Origin: Spongilla lacustris
Lineage: Eukaryota; Porifera; Demospongiae; Spongillida; Spongillidae
Direction of reading: 5' to 3'
DNA: 64,000 bases
NCBI GenBank assembly: GCA_949361645.1
Contig: OX442423.1
Span: 4,212,023 to 4,276,022, forward strand
Both the position numbers and the translations under genes were made by a program. This document shows positions 11,501 through 25,385 of the stretch, in pieces (the first letter of the stretch is position 1; each line of letters starts with the position of its first letter). A model generated the notes under the pieces. The model was not told the origin of the DNA. It was given only the letters and a program-made list of their open reading frames with translations, and did no database searches.

Positions 11501-13490
11501 TTAGATGCATATGGATAGCATGTCTGAGTGTATTAGATTTATTTTACCATTGAATGGTTTATTATGAACCATGTTAAACCATAAGTGTTATTTCCACACT
11601 GAGATATTCACAATTATATACTATTATTTAAATCATAAAAACGACGTTTTATAATTAAACCATTACTAGTTACTAAATGTAGATGCAAATGGATAGTATG
11701 TCTGAGGGTATTAGATTTAATTTACCATTGAATGGTTTATGATAAACCATGTTAAACCATTAGCTTTAATTCCACTCTTAGATATTCACAATAGGTATAC
11801 TATCCCTAACATCATAAAAACGACTTTTAATAATTAAACCACGACTAGTTATTAAATCTAGATACATATGGATAGCATGTCTGAGTGTATTAGATTTATT
11901 TTACCATTGAATGGTTTATGATGAACCATGTTAAACCATAAGTGTTATTTCCACACTGAGATATTCACAATTGGTATACAATAATTTAAATTATAATAAC
12001 GACGTTTAATAATTAAACCATTACTAGTTTGAAAATCTAGACACATATGGATAGTATGTCTCAGTGTATTAGATTTAATTTACCATTGAATGGTTTATGA
12101 TAAACCATGTTAAACCATAAGTGTTATTTCCTCACAGAGATATTCACAATTGGTATACTATCACTAAAATCATAATAAGTACATTTAATAATTAAACCAT
12201 TACTAGTTTGCACATCTAGATACATATGGATAGTATGTCTGAGGGTGTTAGATTTAATTTACCATTGAGTGGTTTATGATAAACCATGTTAAACCATAAG
12301 TGTTATTTCCACACTGAGAAATTTACAATAGGTATACCATCACTAAAATCATAATAAGTACATTTAATAATTAAACCATTAGTAGTTAGTAAATCTAGAT
12401 ACATATGGATGGTATGTCTGAGTGCATTGGATTTAATTTACCATTGACTGGTTTATGATAAACCATGTTAAACCATGAGTGTTATTTCCACACTGAGATA
12501 TTCACAATAGGTACACTATCACTAAAATCATAATAAGTACATTAAATAATTAAACCATTACAAGTTAGTAAATCCAGATACATATGGATACTATGTCTGA
12601 GTGTATTAGATTTAATTTACCATTGAAGGTTTATGATAAACCATGTTAAACCATAAGTGTTATTTCCACACTGAGATATTCACAATTGGTATACTATTAT
12701 TTAAAACCATAATAACGACGTTTAATAATTAAACCATTACTAGTTAGTAACTGTAGATACATATGGATAGTATGTCTGAGTGTATTTGTTTTAATATACC
12801 ATTGAATGGATTATGATAAACCATGTTAAACCATAAGTGTTATTTCCACACTGAGATATTCACAATTGGTATACTATTATTTAAAACCATTATAACGACG
12901 TTTAATAATTAAACCATTACTAGTTAGTAAATGTAGATACATATGGATAGTATGTCTGAGTGTATTTGTTTTAATATACCATTGAATGGATTATGATAAA
13001 CCATGTTAAACCATAAGTGTTATTTCCACACTGAGAAATTTACAATAGGTATACCATCACTAAAATCATAATAAGTACATTTAATAATTAAACCATTAGT
13101 AGTTAGTAAATCTAGATACATATGGATGGTATGTCTGAGTGCATTGGATTTAATTTACCATTGACTGGTTTATGATAAACCATGTTAAACCATGAGTGTT
13201 ATTTCCACACTGAGATATTCACAATAGGTACGCTATCACTAAAATCATAATAAGTACATTAAATAATTAATCCATTACAAGTTAGTAAATCCAGATACAT
13301 ATGGATACTATGTCTGAGTGTATTAGATTTAATTTACCATTGAATGGTTTATGATAAACCATGTTAAACCATAAGTGTTATTTCCACACTGAGATATTCA
13401 CAATTGGTATACTATTATTTAAAACCATAATAACGACGTTTAATAATTAAACCATTACTAGTTAGTAAATGTAGATACATATGGATAGTA
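8587..13490. repeat. 15-mer tandem pair, 2673-bp period
   Basis: Within block copy 1, 8587-10815 reappears at 11260-13490 with a constant 2673-bp shift. Examples are the TTTTTTCCACACTG monomer near 8736 and 11409, TCCTCACAGAG near 9455 and 12128, and TTGAAG near 9950 and 12623 (one copy has GAAGTTTTATG, the other GAAGGTTTATG). The segment between 10815 and 11260, with the ACCGGT monomer, links the copies. In block copy 2 the same pair has a period of 1955 bp, and at 49-53 kb of 1419 and 1790 bp, because different internal monomers are missing. Confidence 0.82.
9640..10815. repeat. 718-bp tetramer duplication absent from block copy 2
   Basis: TGAGAAATTTACAATAGG recurs about 717-718 bp apart (near 9643 and 10361), as do GCATTGGATTTAATTTACC and the TACACTATC/TACGCTATC monomers. 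A 180-bp monomer doubling is nested in it (ACCATAATAACG near 10032, ACCATTATAACG near 10212). The corresponding place in copy 2 (around 20000) has only one tetramer. The tetramer pair is also present at about 12316-13460, 21530-22680 and 28030-28760. Confidence 0.76.
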
Positions 13491-13499
13491 TGTCTGAGT

Positions 13500-15120
13500 G
13501 TATTTGTTTTAATATACCATTGAATGGATTATGATAAACCATGTTAAACCGTAAGTGTCATTTCCACACTGAGATGTTCAAAATAGGTATAATCATTAAA
13601 ATCATAATAAGTACATTTAATAATTAAACCATTACTAGTTAGTAAATCCAGATGCATATGGATAGTATGTCTGAGTGTATTAGATTTTACAAACCATTGA
13701 TAGGTTTATGATAAACCATGATAAACCATGTGTTAATTTAACTCTGAGATATTCTTAATAGGTACACTATCATTAAAATGATAAAAACGACTTTTAATAG
13801 TTAAACCATTACTAGTTAGTAAATCTAGATACATATGGATAGTATGTCTGAGTGTATTAGATTTAATTCACCATTGAATGGTTTATGATAAACCATGTTA
13901 AACCATAAGTGTTATTTCCACACTGAGATATTCACATTTGATATACTATCATTAAAATCATAATAAGTACACTTAATAATTAAACCATTAGTAGTTAGTA
14001 AATCTAGATACATATGGATGGTATGTCTGAGTGCATTGGATATAATTTACCATTGACTGGTTTATGGTAATCCATGTTAAACCATGTGTTAATTCCACAC
14101 TGAGATATTCAGAATAGGTATACTATCAGTAAAATCATATTAAGGACTTTTAATAATTAAACCATTACTAGTTAGTAAATGTAGATACATATGGATAGTA
14201 TGTCTGAGTGTATTAGATTTAATTTGCCATTGAATGGTTTATGATAAACCATGTTAAACCATAAATGTTATTTCCACACGGAGATATTCACAATAGGTAT
14301 TCTATCACTAAAATCATAATTACGACTTTTAATAATTAAACCTTTACTAGTTAGTAAATTTAGATACATATGGATAGTATGTCTGAGTGTATTAGATTTA
14401 ATTCACCATTGAATGATTTATGATAAACCATGTTAAACCATAAGTGTTATTTCCACACTTAGATATTCACAATTATATACTATTATTTAAATCATAATAA
14501 CGACGTTTAATAATTAAATTATTACTAGTTAGTAAATGTAGATACATATGGATAGCATGTCTGAGTGTATTAGATTTAATTTACCATTGAATGGTTTATG
14601 ATGAACCATGTTAAACCATAAGTGTTATTTCCACACTGAGATACTCACAATTGGTATGCTATTATTCAAATTATAATAACGACGTTTAATAATTAAACCA
14701 TTACTAGTTAGTAAATCTAGATACATATGGATATAATGTCTGAGTGTATTAGATTTAATTCACCATGGATAGGTTAATGATAAACCATGTTAAACCATAA
14801 GATTTACTTCCACTCTGAGATATTCTTAATAGGTATACTATCACTAAAATCATAATAAGTACATTTAATAATTAAACCATTACTAGGTAGTAAATTTAGA
14901 TACATATGGATAGTATGTCTGAGGGTATTAAATTTAATTTACCATTGAATGGTTTATGATAAACCATGTTAAACCATAAGTGTTATTTCCACACTGAGAT
15001 ATTTACAATTGGTATACTATCATTAAAATCATAATAAGTACATTTAAAAATTAAACCATTACATGTTATTAAACCAGATACATATAGATAGTATGTCTGA
15101 GTGTATTAGATTTAATTCAC
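13500..15120. repeat. Divergent, non-tandem monomers of block copy 1
   Basis: These roughly nine units are more different from each other than elsewhere and show no local HOR period. They include a unit with GTCATTTCC and a 2-base loss in GGTATAATC, one with GATTTTACAAACCATTG, one with TATGGTAATCCATG and ATATTAAGGAC, and one with CACCATGGATAGG. The whole run is copied at a shift of 9212 to about 22710-24330, which shows that it moved as a block. Part of it (around 13970-14170) reappears at 32620-32830. Confidence 0.72.
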
Positions 15121-15122
15121 CA

Positions 15123-15480
15123 TTGAATGATTTATGATAAACCATGTTAAACCATAAGTGTTATTTCCACCCTGAGATATTTACAATTGTTATACTATCA
15201 TTAAAATCATAATAAGTACATTTAATAATTAAACCATTACTAGTTAGTAAATCTAGATACATATGGATAGCATGTCTGAGTATATTAAATTTAATTTACC
15301 ATTGAATGGTTTATGATAAACCATGTTAAACCATAAGTGTTATTTCCACCCTGAGATATTTACAATTGTTATACTATCATTAAAATCATAATAAGTACAT
15401 TTAATAATTAAACCATTACTAGTTAGTAAATCTAGATACATATGGATAGCATGTCTGAGTGTATTAAATTTAATTTACCA
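15123..15480. repeat. Single-monomer tandem duplication (179 bp) in block copy 1
   Basis: Two successive units share CACCCTGAGATATTTACAA followed by TTGTTATAC, differing in TGAGTATATTAAA versus TGAGTGTATTAAA near their ends. Block copy 2 has only one such unit near 24345-24520, which accounts exactly for the 179-bp drop in the shift between copies (9212 to 9033). Confidence 0.75.
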
Positions 15481-15658
15481 TTGAATGGTTTATGATAAAC
15501 CATGTTAAACCATAAGTGTTATTTCCACACTGAGATATTCACAATTATATACTATTATTTAAATCATAATAAGTACATTTAATAATTAAACCATTACTAG
15601 TTAGTAAATGTATATACATATGGATAGTATGTCTGAGTGTATTAGATTTAATTTACCA

Positions 15659-17060
15659 TTGAATGGTTTATGATAAACCATGTTAAACCATAAGTGTTAT
15701 TTCCACACTGAGATATTCACAATTGGTATACTATCACTAAAATCATAATAAGTACATTTAATAATTAAACCATTACTAGTTTGCACATCTAGATACATAT
15801 GGATTGTATGTCTGAGTGTATTAGATTTAATTTACCATTGAATGGTTTATGATAAACCATGTTAAATCATAAGTGTTATTTCCACACTGAGATATTCACA
15901 ATCACTAAAATCATAATAAGTACATTTAATAATTAAACCATTAATAGTTAGTAATTCTAAATAGATATGGATATTATGTCTGAGTGTATTAGATTTAATT
16001 TACCATTGAATGGTTAATGATTAACCATGTTAAACAATGTGTTATTTCCACACTGAGATATTCACAATAGGTATACTATCATAATAAGTAAATTTAATAA
16101 TTAAACCTTTACTAGTTAGTAAATCTAGATACATATGGATAGTATATCTGAGTGTAATAGATTTATTTTACCATATAATGGTTTATGATAAACCATGTTA
16201 AACCATAAGTGTTATTTCCACACTGAGATAATCACAATAGGTATATAATCACTAAAATCATAATAAGTACATTTAATAATTAAACCATTAGTAGTTAGTA
16301 AATGTATATACATATGGATAGTATGTCTGAGTGTATTAGATTTAATTTACCATTGAATGGTTTATGATAAACTATGTTAAACCATAAGTGTTATTTCCAC
16401 ACTGAGATATTCACAATTGGTATACTATCACTAAAATCATAATAAGTACATTTAATAATTAAACCATTACAAGTTTGCACATCTAGATACATATGGATTG
16501 TATGTCTGAGTGTATTAGATTTAATTTACCATTGAATGGTTTATGATAAACCATGTTAAATCATGTGTTATTTCCACACTGAGATATTCACAATCACTAA
16601 AATCATAATAAGTACATTTAATAATTAAACCATTAATAGTTAGTAATTCTAAATAGATATGGATATTATGTCTGAGTGTATTAGATTTAATTTACCATTG
16701 AATGGTTAATGATTAACCATGTTAAACAATGTGTTATTTCCACACTGAGATATTCACAATAGGTATACTATCATTAAAATCATAATAAGTAAATTTAATA
16801 ATTAAACCTTTACTAGTTAGTAAATCTAGATACATATGGATAGTATATCTGAGTGTAATAGATTTATTTTACCATATAATGGTTTATGATAAACCATGTT
16901 AAACCATAAGTGTTATTTCCACACTGAGATAATCACAATAGGTATACAATCACTAAAATTATAATAAGTACATTTAATAATTAAACCATTAGTAGTTAGT
17001 AAATATAGATACATATGGATAGTATGTCTGAGTGCATTGGATTTAATTTACCATTGAATG
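15659..17060. repeat. Tetramer tandem pair, 694-701 bp period
   Basis: TTTGCACATC recurs near 15780 and 16474 (shift 694) and ACCATATAATGG near 16170 and 16871 (shift 701). The 7-bp change is explained by a 9-bp loss in the first copy (TATCATAATAAG, near 16078) and a 2-bp loss (AATCATGTG) in the second. The 166-bp-like monomer here has TTAATAGTTAG. This pair is the ancestor-like state of the 345-bp dimer run in block copy 2. Confidence 0.75.
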
Positions 17061-17589
17061 GTTTATGATAAACCATGTTCAACCATAAGTGTTATTTCCA
17101 CACTGAGATATTCACATTTGGTATACTACCATTAAAATCATAATAAGTACATTTAATAATTAAACCACTACTAGTTATTAAATCTAGATGCATATGGATA
17201 GCATGTCTGAGTGTATCAGATTTATTTTACCATTGAATGGTTTATGATAAACCATGTTAAACAATTAGCTTTAATTCCATTCTTAGATATTCACAATAGG
17301 TATACTATCCCTAACATCATAAAAACGACTTTTAATAATTAAACCACGACTAGTTATTAAACTAAGATACATATGGATAGCATGTCTGAGTGTATTAGAT
17401 TTATTTTACCATTGAATGGTTTATGATGAACCATGTTAAACCATAAGTGTTATTTCCACACTGAGATATTCACAATTATATACTATTATTTAAATCATAA
17501 TAACGACGTTTAATAATTAAACCATTACTAGTTTGTAAATGTAGATACATATGGATAGTATGTCTGAGTGTATTAGATTTAATTTACCA

Positions 17590-17733
17590 TTGAATGGTTT
17601 ATGATAAACCATGTTAAACCATAAGTTTTATTTCCACCCTGAGATATTCACAATTGGTATACTATCATTAGAATCATAATAAGTACATTTATATATGGAT
17701 AGAATGTCTGAGTGTATTAGATTTAATTTACCA
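17590..17733. repeat. Deletion monomer, 144 bp
   Basis: A 35-bp segment is missing between GTACATTTA and ATATGG, which removes part of the AT palindrome, the third TAAACCAT box, ACTAGT and TCTAGA. The unit also carries CATTAGAATC and ends in AGAATGTCTG. Copies lie at 27658-27801, 29935-30078, 32212-32355, 62192-62335 and 62670-62813. The first four have TATATATGG at the junction and the last two ACATATGG, so the latter resemble the original deletion product and the former carry one later substitution. Confidence 0.9.
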
Positions 17734-20700
17734 TTGAATAGTTTATGATAAACCATGCTAAACCATAAGTGTTATTTCCACACTGAGATATTCACATTTG
17801 GTATACTACCATTAAAATCATAATAAGTACATTTAATAATTAAACCACTACTAGTTATTAAATCTAGATGCATATGGATAGCATGTCTGAGTGTATTAGA
17901 TTTAATTTACCATTGAATGGTTTATGATAAACCATGTTAAACCATAAGTGTTATTTCCACACTGAGATATTCACATTTGGTATACTACCATTAAAATCAT
18001 AATAAGTACATTTAATAATTAAACCACTACTAGTTATTAAATCTAGATGCATATGGATAGCATGTCTGAGTGTATTAGATTTATTTTACCATTGAATGGT
18101 TTATGATGAACCATGTTAAACCATAAGTTTTATTTCCACACTGAGATACTCACAATTGGTATGCTATTATTCAAATTATAATAACGACATTTAATAATTA
18201 AACCATTACTGGTTAGTAAATCTAGATACTTATGGATATAATGTCTGAGTGTATTAGATTTAATTCACCATTGATAGGTTAATGATAAACCATGTTAAAC
18301 CATAAGATTTAATTCCACTCTGAGATATTCTTAATAGGTATACTATCACTAAAATCATAATAAGTACATTTAAAAATTAAACCATTACAAGTTATTAATC
18401 CAGATACATATAAATAGTATGTCTGAGTGTATTAGATTTAATTTACCATTGAATGATTTATGATAAACCATGTTAAACCATAAGTGTTATTTCCACACTG
18501 AGATATTTACAATTGGTATACAATCACTAAAATCATAATAAGTACATTTAATAATTAAACCATTACTAGTTAGTAAATCTAGATACATATGGATAGTATG
18601 TCTGAGTGCATTGGATTTAATTTACCATTGAATGTTTTATGATAAACCATGTTAAACCATAAGTGTTTTTTCCACACTGAGATATTCACATTTGGTATAC
18701 TACCATTAAAATCATAATAAGTACATTTAATAATTAAACCACTACTAGTTATTACATTTAGATGCATATGGATAGCATGTCTGAGTGTATTAGATTTATT
18801 TTACCATTGAATGGTTTATTATGAACCATGTTAAACCATAAGTGTTATTTCCACACTGAGATATTCACAATTATATACTATTATTTAAATCATAAAAACG
18901 ACGTTTTATAATTAAACCATTACTAGTTACTAAATGTAGATGCAAATGGATAGTATGTCTGAGGGTATTAGATTTAATTTACCATTGAATGGTTTATGAT
19001 AAACCATGTTAAACCATTAGCTTTAATTCCACTCTTAGATATTCACAATAGGTATACTATCCCTAACATCATAAAAACGACTTTTAATAATTAAACCACG
19101 ACTAGTTATTAAATCTAGATACATATGGATAGCATGTCTGAGTGTATTAGATTTATTTTACCATTGAATGGTTTATGATGAACCATGTTAAACCATAAGT
19201 GTTATTTCCACACTGAGATATTCACAATTGGTATACAATAATTTAAATTATAATAACGACGTTTAATAATTAAACCATTACTAGTTTGAAAATCTAGACA
19301 CATATGGATAGTATGTCTCAGTGTATTAGATTTAATTTACCATTGAATGGTTTATGATAAACCATGTTAAACCATAAGTGTTATTTCCTCACAGAGATAT
19401 TCACAATTGGTATACTATCACTAAAATCATAATAAGTACATTTAATAATTAAACCATTACTAGTTTGCACATCTAGATACATATGGATAGTATGTCTGAG
19501 GGTGTTAGATTTAATTTACCATTGAGTGGTTTATGATAAACCATGTTAAACCATAAGTGTTATTTCCACACTGAGAAATTTACAATAGGTATACCATCAC
19601 TAAAATCATAATAAGTACATTTAATAATTAAACCATTAGTAGTTAGTAAATCTAGATACATATGGATGGTATGTCTGAGTGCATTGGATTTAATTTACCA
19701 TTGACTGGTTTATGATAAACCATGTTAAACCATGAGTGTTATTTCCACACTGAGATATTCACAATAGGTACACTATCACTAAAATCATAATAAGTACATT
19801 AAATAATTAAACCATTACAAGTTAGTAAATCCAGATACATATGGATACTATGTCTGAGTGTATTAGATTTAATTTACCATTGAAGTTTTATGATAAACCA
19901 TGTTAAACCATAAGTGTTATTTCCACACTGAGATATTCACAATTGGTATACTATTATTTAAAACCATAATAACGACGTTTAATAATTAAACCATTACTAG
20001 TTAGTAAATGTAGATACATATGGATAGTATGTGTGAGTGTATTAGATTCAATTTACCATTGAATGGTTTATGATAAACCATGTTAAACCATGTGTTATTT
20101 CCACACTTTGATATTCACAATCACTAAAATCATAATAAGTACATTTAATAATTAAACCATTACTAGTTAGTAATTCTAATTAGATATGGATATTATGTCT
20201 GAGTGTATTAGATTTAATTTACCATTGAATGGTTAATGATTAACCATGTTAAACAATGTGTTATTTCCACACTGAGATATTCACAATACCGGTATACTAT
20301 CATTAAAATCATAATAAGTAAATTTAATAATTAAACCTTTACTAGTTAGTAAATCTAGATACATATGGATAGTATATCTGAGTGTAATAGATTTATTTTA
20401 CCATTGAATGGTTTATGATAAACCATGTTAAACCATAAGTGTTATTTCCACACTGAGATAATCACAATAGGTATACAATCACTAAAATCATAATAAGTAC
20501 ATTTAATAATTAAACCATTACTAGTTAGTAAATCTAGATACATATGGATAGTATATCTGAGTGCATTGGATTTAATTTACCATTGAATGTTTTATGATAA
20601 ACCATGTTAAACCATAAGTGTTTTTTCCACACTGAGATATTCACATTTGGTATACTACCATTAAAATCATAATAAGTACATTTAATAATTAAACCACTAC

Positions 20701-23700
20701 TAGTTATTACATTTAGATGCATATGGATAGCATGTCTGAGTGTATTAGATTTATTTTACCATTGAATGGTTTATTATGAACCATGTTAAACCATAAGTGT
20801 TATTTCCACACTGAGATATTCACAATTATATACTATTATTTAAATCATAAAAACGACGTTTTATAATTAAACCATTACTAGTTACTAAATGTAGATGCAA
20901 ATGGATAGTATGTCTGAGGGTATTAGATTTAATTTACCATTGAATGGTTTATGATAAACCATGTTAAACCATTAGCTTTAATTCCACTCTTAGATATTCA
21001 CAATAGGTATACTATCCCTAACATCATAAAAACGACTTTTAATAATTAAACCACGACTAGTTATTAAATCTAGATACATATGGATAGCATGTCTGAGTGT
21101 ATTAGATTTATTTTACCATTGAATGGTTTATGATGAACCATGTTAAACCATAAGTGTTATTTCCACACTGAGATATTCACAATTGGTATACAATAATTTA
21201 AATTATAATAACGACGTTTAATAATTAAACCATTACTAGTTTGAAAATCTAGACACATATGGATAGTATGTCTCAGTGTATTAGATTTAATTTACCATTG
21301 AATGGTTTATGATAAACCATGTTAAACCATAAGTGTTATTTCCTCACAGAGATATTCACAATTGGTATACTATCACTAAAATCATAATAAGTACATTTAA
21401 TAATTAAACCATTACTAGTTTGCACATCTAGATACATATGGATAGTATGTCTGAGGGTGTTAGATTTAATTTACCATTGAGTGGTTTATGATAAACCATG
21501 TTAAACCATAAGTGTTATTTCCACACTGAGAAATTTACAATAGGTATACCATCACTAAAATCATAATAAGTACATTTAATAATTAAACCATTAGTAGTTA
21601 GTAAATCTAGATACATATGGATGGTATGTCTGAGTGCATTGGATTTAATTTACCATTGACTGGTTTATGATAAACCATGTTAAACCATGAGTGTTATTTC
21701 CACACTGAGATATTCACAATAGGTACACTATCACTAAAATCATAATAAGTACATTAAATAATTAAACCATTACAAGTTAGTAAATCCAGATACATATGGA
21801 TACTATGTCTGAGTGTATTAGATTTAATTTACCATTGAAGGTTTATGATAAACCATGTTAAACCATAAGTGTTATTTCCACACTGAGATATTCACAATTG
21901 GTATACTATTATTTAAAACCATAATAACGACGTTTAATAATTAAACCATTACTAGTTAGTAACTGTAGATACATATGGATAGTATGTCTGAGTGTATTTG
22001 TTTTAATATACCATTGAATGGATTATGATAAACCATGTTAAACCATAAGTGTTATTTCCACACTGAGATATTCACAATTGGTATACTATTATTTAAAACC
22101 ATTATAACGACGTTTAATAATTAAACCATTACTAGTTAGTAAATGTAGATACATATGGATAGTATGTCTGAGTGTATTTGTTTTAATATACCATTGAATG
22201 GATTATGATAAACCATGTTAAACCATAAGTGTTATTTCCACACTGAGAAATTTACAATAGGTATACCATCACTAAAATCATAATAAGTACATTTAATAAT
22301 TAAACCATTAGTAGTTAGTAAATCTAGATACATATGGATGGTATGTCTGAGTGCATTGGATTTAATTTACCATTGACTGGTTTATGATAAACCATGTTAA
22401 ACCATGAGTGTTATTTCCACACTGAGATATTCACAATAGGTACGCTATCACTAAAATCATAATAAGTACATTAAATAATTAATCCATTACAAGTTAGTAA
22501 ATCCAGATACATATGGATACTATGTCTGAGTGTATTAGATTTAATTTACCATTGAATGGTTTATGATAAACCATGTTAAACCATAAGTGTTATTTCCACA
22601 CTGAGATATTCACAATTGGTATACTATTATTTAAAACCATAATAACGACGTTTAATAATTAAACCATTACTAGTTAGTAAATGTAGATACATATGGATAG
22701 TATGTCTGAGTGTATTTGTTTTAATATACCATTGAATGGATTATGATAAACCATGTTAAACCGTAAGTGTCATTTCCACACTGAGATGTTCAAAATAGGT
22801 ATAATCATTAAAATCATAATAAGTACATTTAATAATTAAACCATTACTAGTTAGTAAATCCAGATGCATATGGATAGTATGTCTGAGTGTATTAGATTTT
22901 ACAAACCATTGATAGGTTTATGATAAACCATGATAAACCATGTGTTAATTTAACTCTGAGATATTCTTAATAGGTACACTATCATTAAAATGATAAAAAC
23001 GACTTTTAATAGTTAAACCATTACTAGTTAGTAAATCTAGATACATATGGATAGTATGTCTGAGTGTATTAGATTTAATTCACCATTGAATGGTTTATGA
23101 TAAACCATGTTAAACCATAAGTGTTATTTCCACACTGAGATATTCACATTTGATATACTATCATTAAAATCATAATAAGTACACTTAATAATTAAACCAT
23201 TAGTAGTTAGTAAATCTAGATACATATGGATGGTATGTCTGAGTGCATTGGATATAATTTACCATTGACTGGTTTATGGTAATCCATGTTAAACCATGTG
23301 TTAATTCCACACTGAGATATTCAGAATAGGTATACTATCAGTAAAATCATATTAAGGACTTTTAATAATTAAACCATTACTAGTTAGTAAATGTAGATAC
23401 ATATGGATAGTATGTCTGAGTGTATTAGATTTAATTTGCCATTGAATGGTTTATGATAAACCATGTTAAACCATAAATGTTATTTCCACACGGAGATATT
23501 CACAATAGGTATTCTATCACTAAAATCATAATTACGACTTTTAATAATTAAACCTTTACTAGTTAGTAAATTTAGATACATATGGATAGTATGTCTGAGT
23601 GTATTAGATTTAATTCACCATTGAATGATTTATGATAAACCATGTTAAACCATAAGTGTTATTTCCACACTTAGATATTCACAATTATATACTATTATTT

Positions 23701-25385
23701 AAATCATAATAACGACGTTTAATAATTAAATTATTACTAGTTAGTAAATGTAGATACATATGGATAGCATGTCTGAGTGTATTAGATTTAATTTACCATT
23801 GAATGGTTTATGATGAACCATGTTAAACCATAAGTGTTATTTCCACACTGAGATACTCACAATTGGTATGCTATTATTCAAATTATAATAACGACGTTTA
23901 ATAATTAAACCATTACTAGTTAGTAAATCTAGATACATATGGATATAATGTCTGAGTGTATTAGATTTAATTCACCATGGATAGGCTAATGATAAACCAT
24001 GTTAAACCATAAGATTTACTTCCACTCTGAGATATTCTTAATAGGTATACTATCACTAAAATCATAATAAGTACATTTAATAATTAAACCATTACTAGGT
24101 AGTAAATTTAGATACATATGGATAGTATGTCTGAGGGTATTAAATTTAATTTACCATTGAATGGTTTATGATAAACCATGTTAAACCATAAGTGTTATTT
24201 CCACACTGAGATATTTACAATTGGTATACTATCATTAAAATCATAATAAGTACATTTAAAAATTAAACCATTACATGTTATTAAACCAGATACATATAGA
24301 TAGTATGTCTGAGTGTATTAGATTTAATTCACCATTGAATGATTTATGATAAACCATGTTAAACCATAAGTGTTATTTCCACCCTGAGATATTTACAATT
24401 GTTATACTATCATTAAAATCATAATAAGTACATTTAATAATTAAACCATTACTAGTTAGTAAATCTAGATACATATGGATAGCATGTCTGAGTATATTAA
24501 ATTTAATTTACCATTGAATGGTTTATGATAAACCATGTTAAACCATAAGTGTTATTTCCACACTGAGATATTCACAATTATATACTATTATTTAAATCAT
24601 AATAAGTACATTTAATAATTAAACCATTACTAGTTAGTAAATGTATATACATATGGATAGTATGTCTGAGTGTATTAGATTTAATTTACCATTGAATGGT
24701 TTATGATAAACCATGTTAAACCATAAGTGTTATTTCCACACTGAGATATTCACAATTGGTATACTATCACTAAAATCATAATAAGTACATTTAATAATTA
24801 AACCATTACTAGTTTGCACATCTAGATACATATGGATTGTATGTCTGAGTGTATTAGATTTAATTTACCATTGAATGGTTTATGATAAACCATGTTAAAT
24901 CATAAGTGTTATTTCCACACTGAGATATTCACAATCACTAAAATCATAATAAGTACATTTAATAATTAAACCATTAATAGTTAGTAATTCTAAATAGATA
25001 TGGATATTATGTCTGAGTGTATTAGATTTAATTTACCATTGAATGGTTAATGATTAACCATGTTAAACAATGTGTTATTTCCACACTGAGATATTCACAA
25101 TAGGTATACTATCATAATAAGTAAATTTAATAATTAAACCTTTACTAGTTAGTAAATCTAGATACATATGGATAGTATATCTGAGTGTAATAGATTTATT
25201 TTACCATATAATGATTTATGATAAACCATGTTAAACCATAAGTGTTATTTCCACACTGAGATAATCACAATAGGTATATAATCACTAAAATCATAATAAG
25301 TACATTTAATAATTAAACCATTAGTAGTTAGTAAATGTATATACATATGGATAGTATGTCTGAGTGTATTAGATTTAATTTACCA

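Noticed and set aside
17660..17740. Insertion site of a mobile element at the odd 144-bp monomers
   Set aside because: The monomer is simply missing 35 bp. There is no foreign sequence, terminal inverted repeat or target-site duplication.
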